From Leifsonia poae (GTDB lineage: Bacteria; Actinomycetota; Actinomycetes; Actinomycetales; Microbacteriaceae): a DNA stretch of 64,000 bases. The stretch is from assembly GCF_027921845.1 (NCBI RefSeq), contig NZ_BSEN01000006.1:588020-652019 (forward strand), written 5' to 3'. The notes under the pieces are model-generated. The model saw nothing but the letters and a program-made list of their open reading frames with translations. It was not told where the DNA came from and made no database searches. Position 1 is the stretch's first letter; each line of letters starts with the position of its first letter. A program made the position numbers and the translations under genes. Positions 33,255 through 42,019 of the stretch are shown in pieces.

Positions 33255-34996
33255 GCGAGCGCCTCCCGAGTGCGCGCCGGGTTCGGCACGGCGTCGAGCA
33301 ATTGGATCGTGTAGGGGTCGCTCGGATGCTGGAGCACCTCGGCTGTCGCCCCGCGCTCGACCACGCGGCCCGCGTTCAGCACCAGGATGTCGTCGGTGAT
33401 GAGCCGCGCCGACAGCAGGTCGTGCGTGATGTAGAGCATCGAGACGCCCCATCGCTCGCGCAGGTCTTCGAGCAGAGCGAGCACGCCGGCGCGCAGGGAG
33501 ACGTCGAGCATCGAGACGGGCTCGTCGGCGATGAGCACCTGCGGGTCGCTGGCGAGCGCCCGTGCGATCACGACGCGCTGCCGCTGACCGCCCGAGAGCT
33601 GGTGAGGGAGCTTCGCTGCGAACTGCTCGACCGGGGTGAGACCGACCGTCTCCAGCAGTTCGAGCACGCGCCGCCGGGCATCCCGCCCGCTGAGACCCGT
33701 GAAGTTCACGATCGGCCGCGTCAGCGTGTACTCCACCGAGTGCAGCGGGTTGAGCGCCGCATACGGATCCTGGAACACCATCTGCACGTTCTTGTGCAGG
33801 TTCCGGATGCCCTTGCGGTTCAGGCCCGGCACGTCGAGGTCGCCGAACCGCACCGTGCCGGAGGTCGGCTTTTCGACGCCGGTCACCAGCTTCGCGATGG
33901 TCGACTTGCCGCTGCCGGACGCCCCGACGAGCGCCAGCGACTGACCGGGCTCGAGCGTGAACGACACGTTGTCGACGGCCGTGACGGGGTTCTCGCCGCG
34001 GCGGGGCGGCGGGTAGATCTTCGAGACGCCGTCGACGACGATCGCCGACTCGGCCGACCGGCCCTGGCGTGCGGACGCGCCGGTGTCGCGCGACGGCCCC
34101 GACGACTGCGACGGCCCCGACGGCTCCGACGGCCTTGACGACTGCGACGGCACCGACGACTCCCGCTTCGGCGACCGCCGCGCCGGGAAGCCCGGCAGCT
34201 CGACGACCTCGCCGCGCGGGTCGGCGTAGTGGCTCAGCAGCATCCGCGTGTAGTCGTGCTCCGGGCGCTCCAGGATGTCGCGGCTCGGCGCATCCTCGAC
34301 GATCCGGCCGTCGTGCATGACGAGCACGCGCTGCGTCGCCTCGAGCACCACGCCCAGGTCGTGGCTGATCAGGATGGCGGTGAAGCCTTCCGAGCGCTGC
34401 AGCTCGGTGATCGTGTCCATGATCGCGTGCTGCACCAGAACGTCGAGTGCCGTGGTCGGTTCGTCGAACACCATGAGCTGCGGCTCGAGGGAGAGTGCGA
34501 GGGCAATGGATACGCGCTGGCGCATGCCTCCGGAGAGCTCACCGGGGAAGCGCGCGAGCACCTGCGGCGTCAGGCCGACCTTCTCGACCAGCTCGGCCAT
34601 CCGGTCGTCCCAGCGTTCGCGGGCGACGTGGCCGTGCGCGCGGAAGATGTCGACGAAGTGCTTGCGCACCGTGCGGACGGGGTTCAGGGCATTCATGCCC
34701 GACTGCAGCACCATGGCGAAGCCGCCCTGACGCTGGCGTCGCAGCGCTTCGGCGTCGAGTTCGCGGATGTCGTGACCGCCGAACCGGATCTCTCCCCCGT
34801 TCGTGCGGGCCGGAGGCTTCTGCAGTCGGGTGACCGCGAAGCCGAGCGTCGATTTTCCAGAGCCGGACTCGCCCACCAGGCCGACGAACTCGCCGGCGCC
34901 GACGGTGAAGGAGACGTGGTCGACGGCTTGCACCGGCGTCTGGCCGGCCGACTCGTAGACGACGGACAGGTCGCGGACCTCGAGCAGCTGACTCAT
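33251..34996 (-). CDS. Opp-type ABC transporter, fused double ATPase
   Basis: 581-aa chain with two ATPase domains: domain 1 (about 1-265) with [17 protein letters not shown] and [12 protein letters not shown]; domain 2 (about 310-581) with [17 protein letters not shown] and [12 protein letters not shown]. The linker (about residues 278-310) is a Ser/Pro-rich tract encoded by DNA with a 9- to 18-bp repeating pattern (34083-34160). Substrate type is inferred from the GH1 gene and LacI regulator: an oligosaccharide rather than a peptide, as in the Opp-like cellobiose importers of other bacteria. Confidence 0.92.
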   Translation of the reverse strand: MSQLLEVRDLSVVYESAGQTPVQAVDHVSFTVGAGEFVGLVGESGSGKSTLGFAVTRLQKPPARTNGGEIRFGGHDIRELDAEALRRQRQGGFAMVLQSGMNALNPVRTVRKHFVDIFRAHGHVARERWDDRMAELVEKVGLTPQVLARFPGELSGGMRQRVSIALALSLEPQLMVFDEPTTALDVLVQHAIMDTITELQRSEGFTAILISHDLGVVLEATQRVLVMHDGRIVEDAPSRDILERPEHDYTRMLLSHYADPRGEVVELPGFPARRSPKRESSVPSQSSRPSEPSGPSQSSGPSRDTGASARQGRSAESAIVVDGVSKIYPPPRRGENPVTAVDNVSFTLEPGQSLALVGASGSGKSTIAKLVTGVEKPTSGTVRFGDLDVPGLNRKGIRNLHKNVQMVFQDPYAALNPLHSVEYTLTRPIVNFTGLSGRDARRRVLELLETVGLTPVEQFAAKLPHQLSGGQRQRVVIARALASDPQVLIADEPVSMLDVSLRAGVLALLEDLRERWGVSMLYITHDLLSARLITDDILVLNAGRVVERGATAEVLQHPSDPYTIQLLDAVPNPARTREALA

Positions 34997-35943
34997 CGGG
35001 TCTTCCTTTCAGTGGCGGCGCTCTCGCGCCGGCGGCGACCTTCACGGAGGCGCGGGTTGCTGATCGCGTCGACGCCGAAGTTGATCAGCGTGAGGCTCAT
35101 GGCGAGCAGTGCGATGCAGAGGCCGGGCGCGAACAGCAGCGCCCACTGGCCGGTGAGCAGGGCGTTCGAGTTCTGCGCCCAGTAGAGGATGGTGCCCCAG
35201 CTGACGATCGACGAGTCGCCGAGCCCCAGGAACTCGAGGCCGGCCTCGGCCAGGATGGCGGCGGTCGCCGCCCCGAAGAAGCTGCCGGTGATCAGCGAGG
35301 TCATGTTCGGGAGGATCTCGCTGAACACGATGCGGAACGGCCGGTCGCCGGAGAACCGCGCCGCGGTCACGAAGTCGCGCGATCGCAGCGACTGCGTCTG
35401 GCTGCGCAGCACGCGCGCACCCCACGCCCAGCCGGTGATCACGATGACCGTCACGATCATGAACAGGCCGCCGTTCTGCAGATACGCGGCGATCACGATC
35501 ATCAGCGGCAGGCCAGGGATGACGAGGAACAGGTTCACGAAGAAGTTCACGACCTCGGCGCCGAACCCCCGGATGTAGCCCCAGCTGAGGCCGATCAGCA
35601 CGGCGACGATCGTCGACAGCAGGCCGGCGATGAAGCCGACCGTCACGCTGACGCGGGCGCCGAAGATGAGCTGGCTGAGCACATCCTCGCCTGCGGCCGT
35701 CGTGCCGAGCCAGTGCTCGGGGCTGGGATCGGCGTTGCGCGGGAAGCCGTCCTGCGTTGCGCCGTACGGGGCCAGCAGCGGGGCGAAGATCGCGACGAGC
35801 ACGAAGAACGCCAGGATGATCAGGCCGAGCCGCGACTTCCAGTTGGCCCAGAGGGTGCCGGTGACGCGGCCGATGAACGCGAACCGCCGTGGCGGGTGCG
35901 TCGTCTCGACGGAGATGGACTTGATGTTCTGTGTCGTAGTCAT
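34993..35943 (-). CDS. Opp-type ABC permease (DppC-like)
   Basis: 316-aa permease with an N-terminal anchor (about 37-57), the external block HWLGTTAAGEDVLSQLIFGARVS (quoted to GEDVLSQLI), five further membrane segments and the coupling loop VTAARFSGDRPFRI. ATGA overlaps with genes on both sides. Part of the oligosaccharide importer. Confidence 0.92.
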   Translation of the reverse strand: MTTTQNIKSISVETTHPPRRFAFIGRVTGTLWANWKSRLGLIILAFFVLVAIFAPLLAPYGATQDGFPRNADPSPEHWLGTTAAGEDVLSQLIFGARVSVTVGFIAGLLSTIVAVLIGLSWGYIRGFGAEVVNFFVNLFLVIPGLPLMIVIAAYLQNGGLFMIVTVIVITGWAWGARVLRSQTQSLRSRDFVTAARFSGDRPFRIVFSEILPNMTSLITGSFFGAATAAILAEAGLEFLGLGDSSIVSWGTILYWAQNSNALLTGQWALLFAPGLCIALLAMSLTLINFGVDAISNPRLREGRRRRESAATERKTR

Positions 35944-36920
35944 CGGCGGGTCCTAGGGTCGAGTACGCCGTACAGAATGTCGACGAGGAAGTTGGCGACG
36001 AGAACGCTCACCGTGATGAGCAGGAAGAGCGCCTGCATGAGCGGGTAGTCCTGCCCGATCACGGCGTTGAACAGCAGGAAGCCGATGCCGGGGTAGCCGA
36101 ACACCTGCTCGACGAGGATCGAGCCGCCCACCACGCCGCCGAGCGCCAGGCCGAAGCCGGTGAGGTTCGGCAGGATCGCGTTGCGGGCCGCGTACTTCAT
36201 CGCGACGGTGCGGCCCTTGAGGCCGTTGGCCTCGGCGAAGGTCACGTAGTCGTCTCCCAGCGTGTTGATCATCGCGTTGCGCATCCCGAGGATCCAGCCG
36301 CCGATCGAGGTGATCAGGATGGTGACCGCCGGGAGCACCGCGTGGTACGCCACGTCCGTCATGAAGTCCCAGGTGAAGCCGGGTGTCGCGGTGGGCCCGT
36401 ACGCTCCGGATGTCGGGAACCAGTGCAGCACGTAGCCGAGGAAGAACAACAGCAGCAGCGCGGTCCAGAAGTAGGGGAACGTGCTCGCGAAGGTGCCGGT
36501 GAGGGTCGGCAGGGAGTCGAGCCAGGTGTTGCGCTTCCAGGCGGCGAGCACCCCGAGCAGTGTTCCGACGGCGAACGCGACGATGGTCACGATGCCGAGC
36601 AGCACGATCGTGTAGGGGAACGCCTGCCCGACGAGCTCCGACACCGACTGCGGATAGAAGGTGTACGAGACGCCGAAGTCGAAGGTGACGACCTGGTGCA
36701 GGTAGTGCACGTACTGATCCCAGAGGTTGCCGCCCGGGACGCCGAGCTGGGCCGCGATGGCGTCACGGGTCGCCTGGGTCACCGGGCCGTTCTGCGAGAG
36801 TTTTGCGATCGCGGCGTCGGTGGGTGAGCCGGGCATCAGGCGCGGCAGGATGAAGTTCAACGTGACGGCGGCCCACAGGGTGAGCACGAAGAGGCCGAGT
36901 TTGCGCAGTGCGTACGTCAT
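35940..36920 (-). CDS. Opp-type ABC permease (DppB-like)
   Basis: 326-aa permease starting MTYALRKLGLFVLTLW, with six membrane segments, the FAEANGLKGRTVAMKYAARN coupling loop and the VEQVFGYPGIGFLL block. ATG 36920 begins directly at the first transmembrane helix, as in the family. It follows the binding-protein gene by 4 nt. Confidence 0.92.
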   Translation of the reverse strand: MTYALRKLGLFVLTLWAAVTLNFILPRLMPGSPTDAAIAKLSQNGPVTQATRDAIAAQLGVPGGNLWDQYVHYLHQVVTFDFGVSYTFYPQSVSELVGQAFPYTIVLLGIVTIVAFAVGTLLGVLAAWKRNTWLDSLPTLTGTFASTFPYFWTALLLLFFLGYVLHWFPTSGAYGPTATPGFTWDFMTDVAYHAVLPAVTILITSIGGWILGMRNAMINTLGDDYVTFAEANGLKGRTVAMKYAARNAILPNLTGFGLALGGVVGGSILVEQVFGYPGIGFLLFNAVIGQDYPLMQALFLLITVSVLVANFLVDILYGVLDPRTRR

Positions 36921-36924
36921 GGTG

Positions 36925-38622
36925 TTACTCGCCCTCCTTCCGGAGCTTGAGGTGCGTGAACACCAGGAGCGGGGTCTGGTCGTAGGTCTGCGGAGGCGCG
37001 TACGGGTTCTTCGCGTCCGGCCATCCGGTGAACTTGGCGTCGTTGTAGAGACCCCAGAGTCCGCCGTAGTAGAGGCCGATGACGGGCAGCTCGTCGTAGA
37101 CGACGTTCTGCAGGCGGTGGCTGATGGCCAGCCGCTCGGCGTCGTCGGTGCTCGACTTGTACTCCTGCAGCAGGGCATCCGTGCTCGGGCTCTTGTAGCG
37201 CTGGAAGTTGCTGGCCGTCGGCTTGCCGATCGGGGTGGCGAACGCGCTGTTGAGCAGGCCGTTGTAGTTCTGGAAGATGATGCCGCCGCCCATGCCGCCC
37301 ATCGCGACCTGGAAGTCGCCGTTCTGGATGGCCTGCTGGTAGCCCGGCGGCTGCGGCTGCTTGATGCTCACGTCGATGCCGAGTGCGCCGAGTTCCTTGC
37401 GCACCTCCTGCACGGCGCGCAGCCAGTCCGAGTACCCGTTCGCCGTGGTGATCGAGAAGGCGAGCTGCTTGCCGTCGCGGCCGACCAACTTGTCACCCTG
37501 CTGCGTGTAGCCCGACGCCGCGAACGCCGCGAGGGCCGCCTTGGTGTTCTGGGCGATGATGCCTTTGTCCGGGATCGAGGTGTCGAGCTCGGCCTCCTGG
37601 TTCGGCAGCATGAGGCCCGTCTGACCCGCGGCCGTAAGGTAGCCCTCGGTCGCCGAGTCGGCGATCTTGTCCTTGTCGAGCGCGAGCGCGATGCCGCGGC
37701 GCACGTTGATGTCGTTGAACGGCTTCATCGTGAGGTTCGGCATGAGGCTGATCACGCCGCCCGGCGGGAACCAGTACTTGTTGTTCGGGTTCGCCGAGAG
37801 CCAGGTGCCCTTCACATCGCTCATGAAGGCGTACGCCCAATCGAAGCCCTTGGTGGCGATGTCGAGCTCGCTGGTGGCCGAGGGGAGCACGAGGTGCTTC
37901 ACCTGCACCTTGTCGGCCTGCCAGTACGACTCGTTCTTGTCCATCGTGTACTGCTGCGACGAGAAGTTGCCGAGCGTGTACGGACCGGTGCCGACCGGGT
38001 CGGGGTTGCGCCAGGTGTCCGGGTGCTCCTGGTTCTTCCAGATGTGCTCGGGGACCATCAGCGTCTGGGAGATGACGTCGGCCGCCGGTGCATCCGCCTC
38101 CTTGAGGTGGAAGATCACGTGCTCGCCCTTCACCTCGATGCTGGCGATGTGCTGCCACGCACCCTTCAGGTCGAGCGCCGGGAACTTCTTGATGAGGTCG
38201 AACGTGAAGACGACGTCGGCGGGGGTGAACGGCTTGCCGTCCGACCAGGTGACGCCGCTGCGGATCGTGTAGTCGATGGTCTTGGCGTCGGGCAGGTCGA
38301 CGGCGCTCGCCAGCCACATCGTCTGGGTGCCGTCGAGCACGTTGATGACCGTCAGCGGCTCGTACATGTAGGTGGACGCTGCGCGCTTGTTCACCGCGAA
38401 CGGGTTGAAGTTGCGCTCCATCATCGGCGTGCCCTTGTCGGCCGCCAGCAGCATGGTGTCGGCGGGGATCGACGGGTCCTGCTCGCTCTTGATCTGGATG
38501 CTGCAGCCGGAGAGGAGCAGCCCGGCGGCGGCGACGGTCGCGAGGATCGCCATCCGGGCGCGCCGAGATCGACCGGCCGTGGGCCGGGACCTTCCGGGAG
38601 TGTCGTGTTTCGTGTGCGTCAT
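36925..38622 (-). CDS. Family 5 solute-binding lipoprotein (oligosaccharide type)
   Basis: 565-aa extracellular binding protein (SBP_bac_5). A lipoprotein signal ends in LLLSGCS (Cys about residue 40) after basic residues. The conserved TIRSGVTWSDGKPFTPADVVFTF region and DPVGTGPYTLGNFS are present. First gene of the importer operon, read from a strong promoter with a LacI-type operator. Aromatic-rich segments (NYNGLL, LYYGGLWGLYND) suit sugar stacking. A peptide ligand remains possible, since the family contains both. Confidence 0.9.
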   Translation of the reverse strand: MTHTKHDTPGRSRPTAGRSRRARMAILATVAAAGLLLSGCSIQIKSEQDPSIPADTMLLAADKGTPMMERNFNPFAVNKRAASTYMYEPLTVINVLDGTQTMWLASAVDLPDAKTIDYTIRSGVTWSDGKPFTPADVVFTFDLIKKFPALDLKGAWQHIASIEVKGEHVIFHLKEADAPAADVISQTLMVPEHIWKNQEHPDTWRNPDPVGTGPYTLGNFSSQQYTMDKNESYWQADKVQVKHLVLPSATSELDIATKGFDWAYAFMSDVKGTWLSANPNNKYWFPPGGVISLMPNLTMKPFNDINVRRGIALALDKDKIADSATEGYLTAAGQTGLMLPNQEAELDTSIPDKGIIAQNTKAALAAFAASGYTQQGDKLVGRDGKQLAFSITTANGYSDWLRAVQEVRKELGALGIDVSIKQPQPPGYQQAIQNGDFQVAMGGMGGGIIFQNYNGLLNSAFATPIGKPTASNFQRYKSPSTDALLQEYKSSTDDAERLAISHRLQNVVYDELPVIGLYYGGLWGLYNDAKFTGWPDAKNPYAPPQTYDQTPLLVFTHLKLRKEGE

Positions 38623-38730
38623 CGCCACCGTCCTTGCTCGTCCGCGGCGACCGGTCCGGGCGGCGCCGGCGGGCTCGTTCCCGCGTGGCGCCACCGCAGG
38701 TGACCGATCGCCGTGGTGGGGTTCGCCACG

Positions 38731-38759
38731 AGTGTAAGCGCATACATTTTGAATTGCAA
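38731..38759 (-). promoter_or_regulatory. Promoter with embedded LacI-type operator
   Basis: On the minus strand, TTGCAA (38759-38754) and TACACT (38736-38731) are separated by exactly 17 nt, a good sigma-70-like promoter for the binding-protein operon. Overlapping the spacer and -10 is TGTAAGCGCATACA (38733-38746, plus strand), one base pair from the ideal LacI-family palindrome TGTAAGCGCTTACA. Repressor binding would directly block polymerase. Confidence 0.75.
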
Positions 38760-38794
38760 GCCGAGTCGCAGGGCCGGTCGGTCGCGAACCGGGG

Positions 38795-38885
38795 CACAAT
38801 TCCGGAAGTCCGGTCGAGGTTGGCGCCGATCTTCCGGTGTTGTGCGGAACCGCGCGGCGCGTCGCTTCGGACTTCCGGAATTGCG
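38795..38885. repeat. Class B intergenic inverted repeat (copy at 38.8 kb)
   Basis: 18-nt arms CACAATTCCGGAAGTCCG (38795-38812) and its complement (38868-38885), one mismatch, loop 55 nt with another TTCCGG inside. It lies just downstream of the LacI gene, between it and the promoter of the importer operon. Shares CGGACTTCCGGA with the repeat at 20.5 kb. Confidence 0.82.
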
Positions 38886-38989
38886 GAACCGCCCGGCCAT
38901 CGGCGTTGGGCGGAACGTATCCGAGGATCCGCAGATACGCTCGAACGAATCGCGTGAACACGGGCCCCGAGCGAACTCCTCGAACGCCC

Positions 38990-40123
38990 TCAGCAGCGCT
39001 CGGAACTCTCGCGCAGGATGACCTCGACGGGCAGCCTCACGGAGGTCGCCGGCCGATCCGGGTCGGCGAGCCGGCGCACCAACGCCTGCACCGCGGCCCG
39101 CCCGAGCAGCTCCATCGGCTGCCGCACGGTCGTGAGTCGCGGCGTCGAGAGGCGTCCGGCATCGATTCCGTCGAACCCGGTCACGATCAGTGCATCCGGG
39201 ACCGCGATCTCGGCGATGCGCGCTGCATCGATCACGCCGAGCGCCATCTGGTCGTTCGCGCATACCACCGCGCGCGGCAGCGTCGGACGGGCGAGGAGCT
39301 CACGCCCGGCACGCCGCCCGCCGTCGCGGGTGAAGTCGCCTCTCAGCTGCGGTTCGTCCGGGGGTGTGATCCCGTGCTCGAGCAGCGCGCTGCGGAAACC
39401 GTCCCACCGCTCGAGGTCGTCGGGGGAGTCCGCGCTGCCGGCCACGTAGACCAGATCGGTGACGTCGAGGTCGTCGAGCAGGTGCGTGACCAGCGCGTGC
39501 ATTCCCTCGGTGTTGCTGACCGAGACGTGGTCGAGTGCGTCGCCGCGGCGCGGGCCGGCCATGACCACCACCGGGATGCGGCGCGCCAGCTGGCCGAGCT
39601 CCTCTTCGCTCGCACTCCCGGCGAGCACGATGAGTCCGTCGACGCGGCCGGCCATGTCGCGCACGGTGTCGTGGGCGGTCTCGCCGCGGCCGACGCCGAC
39701 GAGCAGGACGAAGCCGCTGCGCCAGGCCTCGACCTCGCTGCCCCGCAGCACCTCGTCGAAGTACAGATTCAGCGGCCGGGTGTCGACCGCGCCGGAGACG
39801 TCGCGCACGATCGTGGCGGAGCCCGTGGACGGCCTGTCGGCGTCGAACGGGATGTCGGCGATGTCGTCCATCGCGTCGAGTCCGGGGAAGAAGAGCCCGA
39901 TCACGCCGGTGCGGCGCGCTGCGAGGTTGCGGGCGGATCCGCTCGGGACGTAGCCCAGCGCATCCACCGAGGCGAGCACGCGCTCCCGCGTCGCCGGCTT
40001 GACCGTGTCGGGTCTGCTGAAGACCCGCGAAACGGTCGCGATGGAGACGCCGGCATGGGTGGCGACGTCGTAGACGGTGGGTATCTTGCCGATGAGCGCG
40101 CTCCCTCCGGGCTTCGAGCACAC
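38990..40123 (-). CDS. LacI-family repressor of the oligosaccharide operon
   Basis: LacI/GalR regulator: HTH at the N-terminus (TVYDVATHAGVSIATVSRVF), hinge GYVPSGSARNLAARRTGVIG, then the periplasmic-binding-protein-like sugar domain (NTEGMHALVTHLLDDL, VVCANDQMALGVI, VTGFDGIDAG). GTG 40123 is the listed start, but the ideal ribosome site GGAGGGAG (40108-40101) is 7 nt from an ATC codon at 40093-40091, exactly where relatives start (M-G-K-x-P-T-V). A TATCAT box (40131-40126) would also put the mRNA start after the GTG. Initiation at ATC is therefore possible. Probably controls the importer/GH1 operon through the 38733 operator. Confidence 0.85.
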   Translation of the reverse strand: MCSKPGGSALIGKIPTVYDVATHAGVSIATVSRVFSRPDTVKPATRERVLASVDALGYVPSGSARNLAARRTGVIGLFFPGLDAMDDIADIPFDADRPSTGSATIVRDVSGAVDTRPLNLYFDEVLRGSEVEAWRSGFVLLVGVGRGETAHDTVRDMAGRVDGLIVLAGSASEEELGQLARRIPVVVMAGPRRGDALDHVSVSNTEGMHALVTHLLDDLDVTDLVYVAGSADSPDDLERWDGFRSALLEHGITPPDEPQLRGDFTRDGGRRAGRELLARPTLPRAVVCANDQMALGVIDAARIAEIAVPDALIVTGFDGIDAGRLSTPRLTTVRQPMELLGRAAVQALVRRLADPDRPATSVRLPVEVILRESSERC

Positions 40124-40206
40124 CAATGATACGCAGCCCGCCGACGGCTCCCGTCCCGCCGGCTCCCCGCCCCGCTCGCGCCTCCGCTCCGTCCGCCCCC
40201 GCCCCC

Positions 40207-40271
40207 GCAATCGAGTCCGAACTTGTTTCCGCGACACGCCGCGCTTCGCAGCAACAAGTTCGGACTCGATT
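40207..40271. repeat. Class A intergenic inverted repeat (copy at 40.2 kb)
   Basis: Perfect 20-nt arms (40207-40226 and 40252-40271), loop 25 nt. Both arms are identical to the first 20 nt of the 17.6 kb copy, whereas the loops differ. Unlike the others, this copy sits between divergent genes (LacI and PhzF-like), so it cannot simply be a terminator for both. Confidence 0.9.
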
Positions 40272-40364
40272 GTGGGTGCGGGCGCGGCGGGGCGCGGGGG
40301 CGGCGCGGATGCGGCCGCACGAGTGGGGGAGGCGCCGCAGGCCCGTCCGTGGGAGGCTGGCTTC

Positions 40365-41066
40365 ATGGCTGAGACGATCGACGTAGTAGTGGTGCGGGTC
40401 TTCACCGACGACCGGGGCGCCAACGGCAACGAGCTGGGCATCCTGCGAAGCAGCCCCGCGACGCACAACAGGGAGCAGGAGATCGCGACGGGACTCGGCT
40501 TCAGCGAGACCGTCTTCGTCGACGAGGTCGGGCCGGATGCTCCCGAGGGGCGCGGCGCGACCATCCGGATCTTCACGCCGGCCAGCGAACTGCCCTTCGC
40601 CGGGCATCCGAGTGTCGGCACCGCCTGGTGGCTCGCCCACGAGCACATGTCCGTCGCCGTGCTGCACGAGAAGGCCGGCGATGTCACCGTGCGCGACGAC
40701 GGCAACCTGACCTGGATCACCGCCGATCCCGCGTGGACGCCGACCTTCGAATGGCTGCCCCTGCGGTCGCCGGAGGACGTCGACGCACTCGATCCGCTCG
40801 CCTTCACCAGCGGCCAGCACTACGCCTACGCCTGGCTCGACGAGGAGAAGGGCCTGCTGCGCGCCCGGATGTTCGCGCCGGCGATGGGGATCATCGAAGA
40901 CGAGGCGACCGGCGCCGCCGCGATCGCCGTCACGACGCGGCTCGGACGCGACCTGAGCATCAGCCAGGGCGAGGGCTCCGAGCTCTTCACCGAGCGGGGC
41001 GACGACGGCCTGGTGCGCGTCGGAGGCCGCACCATCTACGACCGCACCATCGCGGTGAGCCTGTGA
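40365..41066 (+). CDS. PhzF-family isomerase-like protein
   Basis: 233-aa PhzF/diaminopimelate-epimerase-fold protein: VRVFTDDRGANGNELGI with the catalytic-type Glu, TPASELPFAGHPSVGTA and DEATGAAAIAVTTRL. It is shorter than typical PhzF (about 280 aa). GGGAGG lies 8 nt before ATG 40365. The substrate is unknown; PhzF relatives isomerise or epimerise varied metabolites. It overlaps the beta-propeller gene by 4 nt. Confidence 0.83.
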   Translation: MAETIDVVVVRVFTDDRGANGNELGILRSSPATHNREQEIATGLGFSETVFVDEVGPDAPEGRGATIRIFTPASELPFAGHPSVGTAWWLAHEHMSVAVLHEKAGDVTVRDDGNLTWITADPAWTPTFEWLPLRSPEDVDALDPLAFTSGQHYAYAWLDEEKGLLRARMFAPAMGIIEDEATGAAAIAVTTRLGRDLSISQGEGSELFTERGDDGLVRVGGRTIYDRTIAVSL

Positions 41067-41977
41067 TCGGCAGAACCGTCGTCGAGCATCCGGTCGGTGA
41101 GCCGGGGGAGGGCCCGTACGGCGTTGCCGTGACGCGCGACGGCGCCGTCTGGTTCACGCTCGTGCACGGCGGACGGGTCGGGCGTCGTGACGCCGACGGC
41201 ACCGTCGCCTACCTCGCGCTCGGCGCGGAGGGGCGGCCGGCGCAGCCGTCGCAGCTCGCCGCCGCGAACGACACGAGCGTGTGGGTCACGGACACGACCG
41301 GCAACCGACTGGTGCTGCTCGATGTCGCCGACGGCGCGATCGTCACGGTCACGAGCGTCGCGGTCCCCACGCCGGATGCCCAGCCGTTCGGTGTCGTCGC
41401 GCTGGACGACGGCACGACCTGGTTCACCGAGCTGGGGGCGGATGCCCTCGGACGGATCGACATCCTGGGGCGCGTCGACGAGTTCCCGGTGGGGCGCGCG
41501 GGGTCGTTCGTCTCGATGATCGCCACCACGGGTGACAGCCTCTGGTTCACCCTCAACGCGGCCGGCACGATCGGGCATGTGCGCGGTGGCGACGCCGCGA
41601 TCGCCTTCACGGAGCTTCCGCGTGATCCGGCGGGCCCGGTGGGCATCGCGGTGGCCGGGGACGGCGCGGTCTGGGTGGCCGAGATCCTGGCGGATGCTCT
41701 GGCCCGGGTTCAGCGCAACGGAACGCTCACCGAGTTCCCCCTCGAGACCGGGTCGAAGCCGCACGCGGTGGCGGCGGATCCGGCGGATGGCGTGTGGGTG
41801 ACGCTGTGGGGCACCGGCCAGGTCGCGTCGGTCGCCGACGACGGCACGGTCGTCACGCACGACCTGCCCGACCCCGAGAGCGAGCCGCACGGCATCGCGG
41901 TCGCGGAGGACGGCACCGTGTGGGTCGCCCTCGAGTCCGGCGCGCTCGCCGAGCTCGCCCCGGTCTCCGCCCGCTGA
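41063..41977 (+). CDS. Vgb-like beta-propeller (virginiamycin B lyase family)
   Basis: 304-aa seven-bladed propeller with repeated DGAVWFT / DGTTWFTE / DGAVWVAE / DGVWVTLW units. The length agrees with virginiamycin B lyase (about 300 aa), which opens streptogramin B rings. In the last blades, KPHAVAADP, SEPHGIA (ExH) and a following Glu are placed much like the Vgb catalytic His-Glu-His-Glu set, although the last Glu appears one residue off by eye. No signal peptide. Coupled to the PhzF-like gene (GTGA overlap), which suggests a metabolic pair rather than simple drug resistance. Confidence 0.75.
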   Translation: MIGRTVVEHPVGEPGEGPYGVAVTRDGAVWFTLVHGGRVGRRDADGTVAYLALGAEGRPAQPSQLAAANDTSVWVTDTTGNRLVLLDVADGAIVTVTSVAVPTPDAQPFGVVALDDGTTWFTELGADALGRIDILGRVDEFPVGRAGSFVSMIATTGDSLWFTLNAAGTIGHVRGGDAAIAFTELPRDPAGPVGIAVAGDGAVWVAEILADALARVQRNGTLTEFPLETGSKPHAVAADPADGVWVTLWGTGQVASVADDGTVVTHDLPDPESEPHGIAVAEDGTVWVALESGALAELAPVSAR

Positions 41978-42019
41978 CGCGAACCCGCGCCGTTCGGGCC
42001 CGCTGACGCGATCCCGCTT

